A DNA stretch of 64,000 bases from Hydra vulgaris (GCF_038396675.1 NC_088928.1:58104501-58168500), one strand, 5' to 3'; shown: positions 24,429 to 37,448, counted from the stretch's first letter. Notes: generated by a model not told the origin, from the letters alone. Translations and numbers: made by a program.

Positions 24429-24913
24429 AAGAATGCTAGAGTTGATTCATTTATTTCTTTTTGGTAACTACGTTCATGCTCTTCGCTCATCTTGTATTCG
24501 CTGATCGTATTTTTAATTGCGGGCTCTTTATTCCAGTTCCACAATGCTGTCCACTTTTTTCTGTAAAACTTTGCCGTAAAGTCCTGATGTTTTATTTTGT
24601 TGTCTTTGTTTATTCCTTTCTCTTTGTTTATTTCGTTATCTTTGTTTAATTCGTTCTCTTCGTTTACTTTGTTCTCTTCGTTTATTTCATTCTTTTCGTT
24701 TATTTTGTTCTCTTTACTTCTTATATTATTTGCACCACATTTTGTTGTGTCACATGCTAACATTCGGACAGTACAGTTTTTATCACCATAGAATACAGCT
24801 CCTCCAAATTTTTCAATAGCATCCATTCCAAAAATCAAATCAAACCCGAATTCTTTTACAATTAATGAATTAACCATTCGATATATTCCATCAATTTCTA
24901 ATTTGATTACCAT
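24404..24913 (-). pseudogene. protease end and Asn/Glu/Lys linker of gypsy-like element
   Basis: The start contains FDLIFGMDAIEKFGG, typical of the C-terminal half of a retropepsin; the DSG active site upstream falls outside this frame. A low-complexity linker (ENKVNEENELNKDNEINKEK) encoded by a short tandem repeat at about 24595-24715 follows before the RT. Confidence 0.7.
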
Positions 24914-25113
24914 TTTACCTAGTACTTAGTTACACAGTTCCTCCCAAAGTTGTGATGAATTTTTCACTTTTTGAAACAAGTCCATGTGTAGATTCAGCAT
25001 GAACCACTGTAATTGAGCATCCAGAATCAATTTATGCTATTCGGAACATTCTGTTTATTTTGGGGAAGTAGCAATGTTGCTGCAACCATCATGTTATCGG
25101 AACCATCCAGCTG

Positions 25114-25736
<623 letters not shown>

Positions 25737-25858
25737 GCAACTATCTGAGCGTTTTTCAACCTTCTGTTCTATTACAAAAAATCGTACCTAAATACAAAGT
25801 TATAATTCCCACGACAATTATAAAGCTACAATAGTCAGTAAAATAATAATCATAAATG

Positions 25859-26309
25859 AATGCGTGACTTTCATCACAATTATCTATGTGACTTTTACCA
25901 CGTATACGTAATAATTTTAATTCACCAACTTTAATAGAACACTCTCCCCCAAACGTGAGAGCAACAAGTTGATGAAACAATTTTTTTGCTATTCTTAACT
26001 AAATTTTATTCATCAATAAATTTTAAGTATTGTTTTACAATCTCTAAGCGTTCAAAAAATATGACCATATAAAATTTGTAATCCCTGTGATAAAAGTATA
26101 TGAAATTTTAAAAATGACAATATTTGTATGTAAACAACTTTATTTTCTATTATTGAAATTTTAACCGAAGAGATCTATTTTCACAATAAGATTAACAGTG
26201 TCATTAACAAAAAGGTAAGTCGAACATTCCATTTGGAATTCATAGGTCTGATTTTATTACCTCTCTCAAAAATAAAGTAGAACTATTTGAAAAAACTTTT
26301 CCTCTAATT
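25859..26309. other. no feature seen
   Basis: AT-rich intron sequence between the gypsy-like block and the next LINE remnant. A minus-strand frame (25756-25980) has no recognisable domain. Confidence 0.45.
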
Positions 26310-26790
26310 CAGCTCTTGAATCATTTGGATTACTCAGAATAGGTAGCTGATCTTAAATCTGATTTCTCTTCTGTCTGTGCTTGGGGTTTGCAATTACTTG
26401 TGAGTTTTATCTAACAAAACTCAATTATTTATTGCAAACAAACTATCACAATATTGTTGATATTCCTATTTCTTTTCTAGACAAGGTTCAAAAACAAAAA
26501 GTAAATGTAGTTGGTCCTGCTTTATTTGCCATGTTTAAGTCACTATTCCATTGTTGTAAGGTTGCATCTCTTTCTCTTTACTACAAATTCTGTCACTGTT
26601 GCTGATCAAAGGAGCTATCATCTCTAGTTCCATCGACCAAAATTCATTCTTGCTTAACTCATCAAAGCAAAGTTGCATCTTTTTACTGTATCTGTCCCTT
26701 TATGCTCTAAAAATGATCTTGATGTCTTGAACTGAATCATTGATTCACATCCTCCAAAGTTATGCCAAGATTATGGTTCAAATGACCACA
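26310..26790 (+). mobile_element. jockey-like LINE copy 4, diverged fragment
   Basis: Plus-strand pieces match the LINE C terminus with large deletions: tgtgcttggggtttgcaatt (the TAWGLQWLV block), tagacaaggttcaaaaacaa (LLDKVQK block), and ccatcgaccaaaattcattc (VPSTKIHS block). No intact frame. Confidence 0.6.
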
Positions 26791-26884
26791 GGTCTCATAA
26801 GCGTATATTTTTAAAACCAAAAAGATATTTTGATGATATGTTTGAAAACCTTATTTATAATTCTTTTATAATATTTATAATATT

Positions 26885-28192
26885 TTTTTTTTTTGTCAAA
26901 ATTTTCACTTTTGAAAAGGCTGCAACTAACCACTATTAGAGTTTGAAGTTAATGGAAGAAATAAGATGTAGTTTATAAAGCAAGATAATGATTAACAGAT
27001 GACTTAAAAGAATGTAAATTATATGAATCAGGAAAACAAGATGAAAGGAGCAAATTCCAAAAAACTCATGTTCAAGGAAAAAAACTAGACAAATAAAAAA
27101 TTTCATAAGTGCAAACTAGCACAAATGCGAAGCATTGCAAAAACTGGCATAAGTGTGAAGCGGTTACAAAAACTTGAATAAGTAAGGATCAACAAAAGTG
27201 CAAATTGTCATAAGTGCAAAGCAGTTACAAAAACTGGCACAAGTGCGAACTGGCATAAATGCGAGTTGGCATAAGTGCCACAAAAGAATTTTTTAACATT
27301 GGTATAAGTGCAAACAGGCATAAGTGTTAATCAGTTGCAAAATGGGAATAAGTGTGAATTATACCAGTTTTTTCAACTGCTTTGCATTTATGCCAGTTTA
27401 TACCTATGCCAGTTTGCACTTATGAGAATTTGCACTTATGTCGATGTTTTCAAATTTTTTTGGTGCACTTATTTCATTTTGCATTTATGCTAGTTTTTGC
27501 AACTGCTTCAATTATGCCAGTTTGCACTTATGCCAATTGCATTTATGCTAATGTTTGCCAATTCTTTTGGTGCACTTATGCCAGTTTGCATTTGTGCCAG
27601 TTTTAGCAACTGATTTGCACTTATGCCAATGTTTGCAAATTCTTTTAGTGCACTTATGCCAGTTTGCATGTATGCTAGTTTGCACCTATGCCAGTTTGCA
27701 CTTTTGCCAATTTTTGCAATTGCTTTGCACTTATGCCAGTTTGCACTTTTGCAAGTTTGCTCTTATGCTAGTTCACACTTATGCTATTTGTACTTATGTC
27801 AGTTTGCACTTATGAAGTTTGTGTTTGTTTAGTTGTGTCTGTTTAAGAGACACTAGCTCTTGAGTGCAATCGCCATTATAGTATTTATAGAAAAAGAACA
27901 AAAAGCAACATTACGATTATATGACAATAGTTGAAGGTTGGTTGCAAGAGCAGGTTCAATTATGTTTACAATTTGCACCTTGTCTAAAAGAGAAAGGGTA
28001 TCATTTGAAGATCCACTCCACATTTGGCAACAGTATTCCATACAAGGAAGAATTGGAGATTTATAGAGGTAAAGAATAGAATCTGTAGTAAGAAGGTGGT
28101 GAGCATGATAGCAACCTCAGCAGATGCTAATTTTGCAATCGATTTGATATATTGTTTCCAAGAAAGAACGACTTGGACAGGAATGGCATGTA
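26885..28192 (-). mobile_element. jockey-like LINE copy 5, 3' part, interrupted by minisatellite
   Basis: A T run (26881-26894, the minus-strand A tail) is followed by the LINE 3' signature gcaactaaccactattagag. After an intruding minisatellite (27095-27835) the LINE resumes at gacactagctcttgagtgca and runs through the SLLDKVQ block until the element at 28193. Confidence 0.75.
27095..27835. repeat. inverted minisatellite, ~17-bp unit
   Basis: From about 27100 to 27360 the units read (aagtgcaaactggcat). From about 27365 to 27835 the complementary units (atgccagtttgcactt) dominate. Orientation therefore flips near 27362, making a large imperfect palindrome. Intervening ttgcaactgcttt and ttttggtgcac variants recur. 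It sits inside LINE copy 5 and replaces about 130 bp of it. Confidence 0.9.
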
Positions 28193-29253
28193 CAGGCTTG
28201 GACAGGAATGGCATGCGATTGAGCGCTATTGCTGACCACGCAAATAATTTTGTTCTTTGACAACTTGATCACGACTGTTTAGATTTTTAGATGATTTTTG
28301 AACATTTTAGAAATGCGCTGAAAAAAGAAATGCTAGCTTAGCTTAAACTAGGAAAAAAGTTAAAACAAAATTAATGAAAAAAGAAAACAACTCCTTATAA
28401 AAAAAGAAAATATTTAAGCACTAAAATAAAACTTAAATAACTCAAACTTAAAGCAAAAATTACTTTTTGTTATGTTTTTAATTGCATTAAAGATTGAATT
28501 ACTTAAAAACTTATGTTTTGAAAGGTTTTATTAAAGTCATGCAAAATGCTTTTACAGATTACTTCTAACAATTGTTTAATGAATAAACAAATTTTATTTA
28601 GATTAATCAAAAGTGTTATATAAATTACTTTTAAATTGTATAAACATTTATTTTTTCCAAAAAGTTGCACAATAAAAAAAACGTTTCAAAAAATACTGTA
28701 GTCTATTTAAAATAGTAATTTTTACTTATTTCATGTTCTGATTTGTTAGTCAAGTTTAAAAAAAAGTTTTTAGCAAAGTTTTTAGCAAATCTTTGTGAAA
28801 TTAGAAAAATAAATAAAATTAAGCAATTAAATCATTCCATTGCAATGGAAAATTTAATTTAACTTATTCATAATTTAAAGAAACTTAAAAAATTATTTTT
28901 CAAAAGATTTTTAGAAAGACATGGAATAGTTTCAAGAAATAGTTTCAAACGTTTAAATTTATCATACAGAACATGCCTACATAAAAAAAATTTAAATATA
29001 ACATTATTTGTTAATTTACATAAAATGCGTTTATTTTAAACAATCACTATAATTAATTTTTTGTTTTATTTAAAGTCTTTGCATAAAATAAAAACGTTAA
29101 AAAAGATCAACAAGTTATTCATAATGTAACAATTTTTTTTATAGCATTTAAATTGTTAAAACATCAAAACCGCCGAGTCAAATTGTAAAGAAAAAATATT
29201 ATAAGCGTGGTCAGTAACAGCCTGCGATCGCACGCCATTCCTGTCCAAGCCTG
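28193..29253. mobile_element. non-autonomous TIR element (CAGGCTTGG tips)
   Basis: About 1.06 kb with terminal inverted repeats of about 45 bp starting CAGGCTTGGACAGGAATGGC on both strands. It lies between two pieces of LINE copy 5. The left end is preceded by a 19-bp direct duplicate of the tip (28172-28190), so the exact border is blurred and no clean target duplication can be read. The interior is AT-rich with no coding. The tip is shared with 9258-9369. Confidence 0.75.
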
Positions 29254-29411
29254 GAAGTAAGAATTAATTCTAGATGAGGAAGAGTAGATGACTCATTGAG
29301 TACATTACCTTTTATAAATAAAGGAAAATCTAGATTATTGCAATAATGATTAGCTGAAAAAAATTGAGTTTTTTCTGAGTTAATGTTCACCAGCCACTGA
29401 AAGCCCCATGC
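29254..29411 (-). mobile_element. jockey-like LINE copy 5, upstream piece
   Basis: Continues LINE copy 5 beyond the TIR element: RT C-terminal blocks GFQWLVNINSEKTQFFSAN and FIKGNVLNESSTL on the minus strand. It ends abruptly at a junction with hAT transposase sequence. Confidence 0.75.
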
Positions 29412-29945
29412 TAGTTGAATACCGTGAGCGAAGCATAGCTGTTGATTAATCTGCAATAGTTTTTGAATTTTTTTCATTATGCTGGTTCCTTTTGTTATTA
29501 TGCTCACAATACTATTTTGAAGATTCAAACCAAACGCAGAGAGTTTTTCTTTAAGTAAAATTACACACTTTTCAGCTTGCATTGTCCCTGCAATCCTTAC
29601 TAAACCTAAATTCCAAAAATTGTCTCTATCGTGTAAATTGATATTCAAATAACAAGTATTCTGAATCGATATCCACTCATCAAAAAAAATTGAAAACTTT
29701 TAACAGTTCCACTGTAAATTTTTGTCTTAATTCATTTTTTATAACATTCTTTATATTGTTAGAAAAATCTAGTACCATTTTTTAAACAGTGTTTGGAGAT
29801 TTAGGTATGTTGACAAATTGCCTCATAGCTAGCCCAACACATATAAATGGAACTGCATATTATGTTAAAAGAAATCCCATATTTAGTTGTTAATCTTGCA
29901 AGCACCTCAGACAAGCTGTCTTCTTTATTCATATTCGATGAAAAA
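29412..29945 (-). pseudogene. hAT transposase fragment
   Basis: Minus-strand core pieces NFWNLGLVRIAGTMQAEKC and QQLCFAHGIQLA align with the hAT transposase at 12431 (NIWNLGLSRINGQFAAENC, ILCFANAIQIA). Upstream pieces run to about 29945 with stops. It is fused in frame by chance to LINE sequence at about 29412. Confidence 0.75.
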
Positions 29946-31027
29946 TATAAACTAATTTTACTTTTTTTACTCTGTGAGTAAAAAAAGTATTTTATGTAAT
30001 TGAATTTTATTTTATGTAACTGAAATAGATGCGAATGAAGAGCTTATGTTGATCCACCAGTAATTTTCAATATTTTTTTTTGCAATAACTTAGCTTACAC
30101 ATTGCTGTTTCATTTTCTTTGTTGCCCAGAAAATGTTTTCATATAGGGGTTTTGCTGTTAAACTCTATGAAATTTGACATGGTATCCTAATTTGACAAGT
30201 GAAAGAAAATATAAGACTTTATTAACTATTTTAACTTTCTTATTAAGTTGAATTTTTAAAGTTTAAATGAATATACTCTACTATTACAAAAACAAAATAT
30301 AAATTTATACAAATAAATTTTTAATTTTTTTCCCATTAATGTTATTATTATTGTTATTATTTATATTATTATAATTTAGTTTTAATAAAAATTCCTTACT
30401 TACTATTTCTTAATAAACGCGCCAGTAATGGTCACAATATATAAGATTGATTAAACTTACTTTAAACTTATAAATCAATAATGAAAACATTGCATTGCGT
30501 TTTATAGCTTTGTTGTTACTTTTGTTTTATTTGATGCAGTTTAAACAGTTATTAATCATTTAAACGCAGGTCTTAATCATAGTTTTGTAATTTCTAAAAC
30601 AGGGATATTTATAGAATATTCCAAGGAGTTCGGGGTTATAAAATTAGACGGGATCCGGGATTTCAATATCCTAGGATTGGGGATTGTAAAGCCTATGTGT
30701 TAGGGATGGTGACCAATTAACGGTTAATTGATAAAAAAAAAATTAATTGCCATTTGATTAATTAACCATTAAAAATATAGAATTTATAAAATAGTAAATT
30801 TTAGAATTATTTTTACTTTTATCTAATACCTGCAAGAAATGTAAACAAATAATACATTTATAGTGCAGTAATACACAACTATTTATGATGGTATCTGAGA
30901 AAAAATTTTAAGTTTAGAAGCATTTTTTATAAGAAACTAATAGCAAATCGCAGGCTTTTTTATGATAAGTTAGATTAAAATTGTTTAAATTTCTTTGTTC
31001 CATTGAAATAAATAATTTTTCTTTTAG
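29946..31027. other. end of intron 1, no gene seen
   Basis: AT-rich. A GC-richer patch at 30600-30720 and a sequence starting tagggatggtgaccaattaa at about 30702 resemble a hAT-type end, but no partner end was found. It closes with the ttcttttag acceptor of NDRG exon 2. Confidence 0.45.
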
Positions 31028-31227
31028 GTGATATTCTTGTGGCCATTCAAGGCAAGTCAGAAAATAAAAAGTCTGTGCTTTTAACTCTGCATGACATTGG
31101 TCAGAATCACATAGTTGCATTTCAGTCATTTTTCTGTTTTCATCAATTAAAACCTCTGTTAGATAACTTTATTGTTTATCATTTAAATTTTCCTGGCCAA
31201 CATGAGAATGCTGAAGCTCTACCAGAG
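31028..31227 (+). CDS. NDRG: NDRG-family protein, exon 2 (residues 58-124)
   Basis: A 200-bp exon beginning with two bases that complete Gly58. It encodes GDILVAIQGKSENKKSVLLT and LHDIGQNH, then FVIYHLNFPGQ-like text (actual: FIVYHLNFPGQHENAEALPE). These are the first strand, the HD(I/V)G loop and the DAPGQ-equivalent of the NDRG alpha/beta-hydrolase fold. The acceptor is ttcttttag and the donor gtttgt; it ends in phase 0 and joins NYVYPTMDEMAD of exon 3. It lies alone between transposon-rich introns of 25.3 and 6.0 kb. Confidence 0.88.
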
Positions 31228-31939
31228 GTTTGTTTTTTATTTTTATAAATTACTGGTTTTTTAAAGTTTTTTATTTTCTTATTTATTTTTCCCTAAAAAA
31301 CTTTTTTTTTTAATACAGTTTTTTTTTATTTCCATTCATATACTAGTAAAAATTTCTTAAATGAAAAAAGCAACAAAATACCTTGTACAAAAGGGTGTAT
31401 ATTGAAAGTTTTTTATAGAAAAAAATAATTTTAATTATGTTTTTTAAAAGTTTTCATTTGTCACTGTTGTATTAGTGCAAAAAAACTTGAACTAGAGTAT
31501 CTATTAAAAATGCAAGCTTTAATAAACATTTTCAATGTTTTGAATGTCTTAAGTGGGCCGCAGCTAAACTTGCTATCCACCACCGCCAATTTTATTTACA
31601 GCCAGTAATCGCCAATTTTTTATTAATAGCCACTATTTTAAATGAAATCCGACAGCTGCTAAAAATACATCCTGAATGATTTGTGTAAACTTTTCAGATT
31701 TTTTTATTTTAATGCTCTATATAATAATAAAATTAAAATTGCCTGATTATATATAATCAGATAATGTTAAATCCAAAGTTAGTTTTTGAAATATAATTGA
31801 TAATTAATATTTAAATACAGTTTTAATTTGATAAGATAAATAGATAATACAATCTTATATTGTTGTCAAATGTAAATTCATTTTAAAAATGTTTAAAGAT
31901 AAAGTTGCGCAACTTTAAAAAAAAAGTTAGTCACTTGTA
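31228..31939. other. start of NDRG intron 2, no feature seen
   Basis: AT-rich intron with a few CCACCGCC-type bases near 31560-31600. No element identified. Confidence 0.45.
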
Positions 31940-34740
31940 TTTATTTTTTTTCAATATTTTCGCTTCCAACAAGGTTGCAAGCAACCACTATTAGAGGTGA
32001 AAGTTACTGGAAGAGAAAAGATGAAGTTTATAGAGCAAGATAATGATTGGCAGACAACTTAAAAGATTGCAAATTATATAAATCAGGAAAGCAAGATGAA
32101 GGAAGTGAATTCCAAAGAACTGATTCCAAAAAAACTAGATGAATAAGATGTTTTGAACCACTTAGAAACAGTTACAGAAAAAGAATGAGATTTAATTGAA
32201 TGATGAGTAACACGAGAATGAATTTTAGTAGATGGCACACTGCTCCAGAGACGCTAGCTCTCTAGAGCAATGCCCATTACACTATTTATGGAAAAGAGAA
32301 AGAGAAGCAACATTACGATGATGTGATAATGGTTGAAGACTGGCTGCAAGAGCAGATCTAGCTATGTTTACAATGGGGTTTTGCACCTTGTCTAAAAGAG
32401 AAAGAGCATCATTGGAAGATCCGCCCTAGATACAATAGTATCTGGGGCAACAGTATTCTGTATAAGGACATATTTGAGATTTATAGAGATAAAGAATAGA
32501 ATTCGGAGTATGTAAGTGTGGAGCATGATAAAGAGATGCAACCTTAGCAGATGCTAATTTTGCAATGGATTTGATATATGGATTCCAAGGAAGATTGGAA
32601 GTAAGAGTTAATCCAAGAAGATGAAAAGTAGATGACTCATCAAGTACATTACCGTTCATAAATATAGGAAGATCTAAATTATTGCAATAAAAATTAGCTG
32701 AAAAAAATTGGTTTTTATCTGAACTGAAGTTCATCAACCACTGTGAGCCCCATGCTGTAGCAGAAGTGAGGTCCTTTTCAAGCTCAAATGCCCCCTCTAA
32801 GCAATCAGAGAGTGTTGGCTTCTTATCATGACAAGAATAAATGGCAGTATCATCAGTGAACAATGCCACCTTTGATGTGAGTATATCTGGAAGATCGTTA
32901 ATGTAAATTTAAAAGAGTATAGGGCCAAGGATAAAACCTTGAGGATCCCCTGAAGTTACAGGATATGAAGAAGAGTGCTGTCCGTCAAGGACAACTTTTA
33001 TACTACAATTAGAAATGAAGGATTCAATAATCTTAAAAATGTTACCTGATACACCATATAAAGAAAGCTTATGGAGAAGACCAGCATGCCAAACTTTATC
33101 AAAAGCTTTAGAAATGTCAAACTTTATCAAAAAATTTAGAAATGAGAGATTAAGTGTTTGTTAATTAAAGATTCAAAAACCTTGCTTGTGATAGGAAGAA
33201 GACTAATGGGGCGGTAGTTAGACAAGTCAGATTGTTCTTCAGATTTTTTGAAAATAGAGATAACAGATCTGCTTTCCAGCAGGCTAGAAATAAGACTGAT
33301 AAGCACTTGCTAAATAGTTTTGAAAGTATTGGCGACAGCTTCAGAGAACCCTTCTGCAAGACTATAACAGGTATGTTGTCCGAACCACAAGCTGTAGAAG
33401 AGTCTAAGCAGGAAATTACTTTAGATATAGAAGCTGAAGTGATACAAATGTCAACCTGAAGTGATACAATGGATCAAACTGTTTTTTGACTGTATCAGGT
33501 AGAATGCAACTAGTGGAATCAAGAGATAATATTGATGAAAAGTTCTTAGCAAACAGTTAAGCTTTGTCTTTAGGTGAGGTGATAAAATCTGAACCATACA
33601 AGAGAGGTTGGCCCTTATTATTGATACAGTTAAAGATTCTCCAGAAGATGAAATACAAGATTTCATAACCTGAGAATAGCAGGCTTTGGCGTTAGACAAA
33701 ACCTTTTTACAATTGTTTCTAGCAATAGTAAACAGACTGTTTTCTGGAGAATTGTTTTGCTGATAGATATGGAAGTATTGGTTTCAATTGGAAATTGCAG
33801 CAGCGCAATGTGAGAAAAACCATGGAGAAGAGTGAGGCTTGACCTGGAATTGTTGAGAGGGAATAAAAGGTTCCAAGCCCGCCTGAATCCAAGAACTTAT
33901 GTAAGAAACACATTTTTTTGGAAGGAAGACACATTTGCAGGAAGACAAAAGATTTCTACCCAAGGGCCATCACGAAGAAAATCACAGAAAGAGTCCCAGT
34001 CAGCTGTAAGGTTGTTTTAAGAGGTACGATGATAGGGGGATTCTGATGATGAAGTAGAATGAGATAATAGTTTTAAAGAGATCAAACTGTGACCTAAGTG
34101 TGAATGTGGAGAAACTGAACACTGACTCAGATCAGAAACAAAGCATAAATCGAGTAGAAAAGGTAAATGATTTGGGTTGTCTGGAAAGCAAATTGGAAAG
34201 TTGACTATTTGAGTTTGAGATTGAGAAAGGCAAAAATTGTGGGCCTTAACGTCTGCAGAGTCACCCTATAGCCAAGCCATTCAGTGTAATGAGCATTAAA
34301 GTCACCAACAACAAGGATATTGGCTGATGGATAATGAGAGAGGCCTTGGTCAATTTGATCAGAAATAACATCAAAAGTGCAGTCTTGAGATGAAGGAGAG
34401 CGATATAGAGCAAAAAGAAAAGCGATATAGTGAAAGGAAAACACATAAAAGAGTAGTCGGTGGATTCAAACCTAGTTTCCCGACAAATGGGTGAATTCAT
34501 GCAAATGTAAATGCCTAGGCCAAGTATGTAGCTATTGAAGTCTTCACGAATTAAAGGAAGATAACCATCAACACTAAGATCACAAGATGAGACAGCAAAC
34601 TCAAATTAGTCTCACAAAGAGCAAGTAGATCTGGTGAACTTTGCAAGAGATAAGACTCAACAGAAGAAAAGTTACCCCAAAGACCATGAATATCAGTGAA
34701 TTATCCGTTTAGAGAACTTGGAGTTATTATGGAGAATTAA
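31940..34740 (-). mobile_element. jockey-like LINE copy 6, longest copy
   Basis: About 2.8 kb on the minus strand, from an endonuclease-domain remnant (34205-34444: ALYRSPSSQD, VVGDFNAHYTEWLG) through a linker (CKKVL and related pieces, 33.5-33.9 kb) to the RT (SKAFDKVWHAGLLHKL at 33.1 kb; FTDDTAIYSC at 32.8 kb) and the 3' signature near 31970-31990. Non-LTR elements use the AP-type endonuclease to nick the target and the RT to copy their RNA there. Several frameshifts, stops and deletions; the 5' end and ORF1 are missing. Confidence 0.88.
32426..33130 (-). pseudogene. reverse transcriptase remnant of LINE copy 6
   Basis: Two frames (32909-33130 and 32426-32869) give the palm domain: SKAFDKVWH (catalytic Asp), DGQHSSSYPVTSGDPQG, then FTDDTA with both catalytic aspartates (usually FADD). 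A stop and a short gap separate them near 32900. Confidence 0.85.
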
Positions 34741-35109
34741 TAGTGAGAGATGGTCAAAATCTATATAAAATTAATTATTATTGCAAACCTTGTTTGGAAA
34801 TTGAAAAAGCCAAATTAGATAATAACAAGCTTTCTCTTTTGTATAAAATTCATTCAGTAAAGTGTTCAACTTCTAGTGAAAACATGAAAAACATTTGTTT
34901 TTAGTACACAAAATTGTCACTGATAAAAAAAAATTGTCACTACTGAAGAAAAAAATAACAATATATTAAGAAATCAGTCTGCTTGAAAAGAAAAAATGTG
35001 ACATTACTTTTTGGTTTGTACTAATTTGTTGTCGTTGAACCTTGTATACAAAAAACGGTTTTGTAAAAAAAGATGTAAATTTTTTTTTGGTGTAGTCACT
35101 AAATCATGT
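34741..35109. other. no feature seen
   Basis: AT-rich intron 2 sequence between LINE copy 6 and the hAT relic. Confidence 0.4.
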
Positions 35110-35660
35110 TTAATAATGACACCGAGAGCTTTAATTGATATGTTCAAAGAGTCAAGACCTGTGTAAAGGATTTTTTGAAATACTCAAATGCTGCTTCATT
35201 ACTCTCTGATGGCTGGACAAGTAAATACAAAAGACTATCACTTATCGGTGTAAATCGTTCAGTAATTACAGGTGAATGAGATAGAAACATTTTCACTTTA
35301 GCTTGTGCACTACTGGAAAACCATACTGCAGAAAAATTGCAGATTTTATGAAGTATGTTATTAAAGATATGTTCAGCAAACAGTATGGGGAGTTATGTAT
35401 GCATAGTGCTCATGATGGTGCTACAACCATGATGAAGGTTTCAAGGCTGATAGGTTATCAACTTTTCTTACTAACAAATTTTTGTGTACAAATAATGATA
35501 TAGATTTTTATGACAAATTGCAAAAAAGTTGTAGAAGTGAAAGAACTTGTTAATCTTGATGAACAATTCCCAATTCAAGGAAATCATATCCTAGTTCAAG
35601 CAAGCCCAAATGACAATCCTATTATTTTGGATAGTGAATATGAATGTAAAGAAAATGATA
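35110..35660 (+). pseudogene. hAT transposase relic
   Basis: Plus-strand pieces of a hAT catalytic core, different from the element at 11.8 kb: LLSDGWTSKYKRLSLIGVN (first Asp/W block), ENHTAEKLQ, and SAHDGATTMMKVSRLIG (second Asp block). Stops and frame changes throughout; no ends found. Confidence 0.6.
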
Positions 35661-35799
35661 ATTTATTTCCATAAAAACTTAAGATATAAATCTAAACAAC
35701 ATAAATTTAAATAACAAATTTAAAACTCCAAGTATTTAGTCAGTGGAACAATGCACTATTTATGAGTCTATTAATCAGCTGGGTAGTGAATAACAAACA

Positions 35800-35801
<2 letters not shown>

Positions 35802-35892
<91 letters not shown>
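35802..35892. repeat. (TA)n microsatellite
   Basis: Uninterrupted (TA)n in NDRG intron 2. Confidence 0.97.
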
Positions 35893-35895
<3 letters not shown>

Positions 35896-37235
35896 TGGAT
35901 AACTAAAGCCAGTGCAAAACACAACTTTTTTTTTAAACAGCAAAATTTATCTTTTTGAGGTTGAATCATATTTTACTTATATAAACAAAAATAGTAAAAA
36001 ACATCATTTAAATTTTAAATAAAATATTGCAATTTTACATTCTATTAATAATCGCTATAATAAGTATCTTGTAATTATGCAATAATAAACAAAAGCAAAA
36101 AATTTATTATTACATTATTTATTATATTATTATTATGTCTATAAAGCTTTAATAGTTTTTAAAATGCTATTTAAATTTTAAATATTTTCAATTTAAAACT
36201 TTTTTAAAGAAAGAATAAAATAATAACTAAATTTAATAAAAAAATTTATTTTTTTTATTTCATTTATTCTACTATTTATTTAAAACTATTTTAAACACAA
36301 AACTTTTTAATGCCCTATATTTTTATATTTGCATTTTTAACTTTGTATCTAAAATACGACTTAATCAAAGCAAAAGCAATAGACACACATAGTAAAGATT
36401 TTATTTAATAACTTGAATAAAATCCTCTTTTATAAACAGTTATAAAAATTTGTTTGTTTTAATTTGAATTATGTGAACACAAACCGATTTTAAAAGAGCT
36501 TATTCATTCAAGTTTTAATTACAAAAGTCTTTTCTCATAACTACTCTCTCTCACTTGGAGCTATTTCAGTGCGATTTTTAAAGTTTTCAAATTAGTAAAA
36601 AATTTTCATAAAGAAGAAGAGTATTAAATTAACTTTTATTTTTATTATTTATAAAAGTTTTAATAAAAAAGCAATCTAAATATATATTAAAGTATAGTAA
36701 AAATAATTTTGATCAAATGCAACCTTCTTTTTAACAATTTTTCTAGAAAATGTTATGATGTTTGAATAAATATCAGAAATTTGTTTCTCCGATGTATTTA
36801 TGATGTATTTATGATATGATACATTGCTGTTACTAAAGTTTAATCAATTTATAATCATTTCATAATCATAATCGTTTTATTTTCTTCATGAGCTTTATTA
36901 TTTAAATATTAAAAAACCTGCAAAATGCTGACTGCCTGCACAAGTACTATAAAAGCAAGTGGCTGGTGTTGCCCCCTAGACTGTTTTAAACTGACATTTT
37001 GCAGCTTGTGCACTCATTTACTCCTGTTGAAACCTGTATATATTAAGTTAGTCCAAACTATACACATAATTTGGATTAATCAATTACAAAGTTTAACAAC
37101 TTTCAACAAAAAGCAAATTGTTCATCAAACAATAAAACTTATGTTGTTTGTGGGAACTCCCAAATGACATATTTGAGATGCATTATTCAGTTATTATTGA
37201 GGTATTAAAGAGAGTCAATTTTTTTATACCAATAG
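35893..37235. other. end of NDRG intron 2, no feature seen
   Basis: AT-rich. An 80-codon plus-strand frame at 36925 has no family resemblance and is not called. It ends at the acceptor ataccaatag. Confidence 0.45.
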
Positions 37236-37448
37236 AATTATGTTTACCCAACTATGGATGAGATGGCTGATATGGTGGAGGAGGTGCTACAATATTACAA
37301 TATTAAAAAGAGTGTATGTTTTGGAATAGGTGCTGGAGCTAATGTTTTTACTCGTCTTGCTTTAAAAAATACCTTCAATGTAGATTGCCTAATAGCCATT
37401 AATGGAGTTGTAAATGCATGCTCTTGGGTGGACTGGTCATACGAAAAA
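37236..37448 (+). CDS. NDRG: NDRG-family protein, exon 3 (residues 125-195)
   Basis: A 213-bp exon in phase 0 at both ends with donor GTAAGT. It encodes NYVYPTMDEMADMVEEVLQY, then the elbow GIGAGANVF (154-162), where active hydrolases have G-x-S-x-G, and CSWVDWSYEK, matching the family's GW(I/M)DWA block. The acceptor ataccaatag is weak in pyrimidines but fixes the frame exactly with exon 2. Confidence 0.9.

Noticed and set aside
25756..25980. Minus-strand frame beside the gypsy-like element as an envelope-like gene or LTR
   Set aside because: It lies upstream of gag, has no signal or conserved block, and no direct-repeat partner was found on the other side.
27308..27832. Overlapping Cys/Leu/Tyr-rich frames
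   Set aside because: All derive from the inverted minisatellite.
36925..37167. 80-codon frame just before NDRG exon 3
   Set aside because: No resemblance to the family, and the exon 2 to exon 3 join is already exact in phase.
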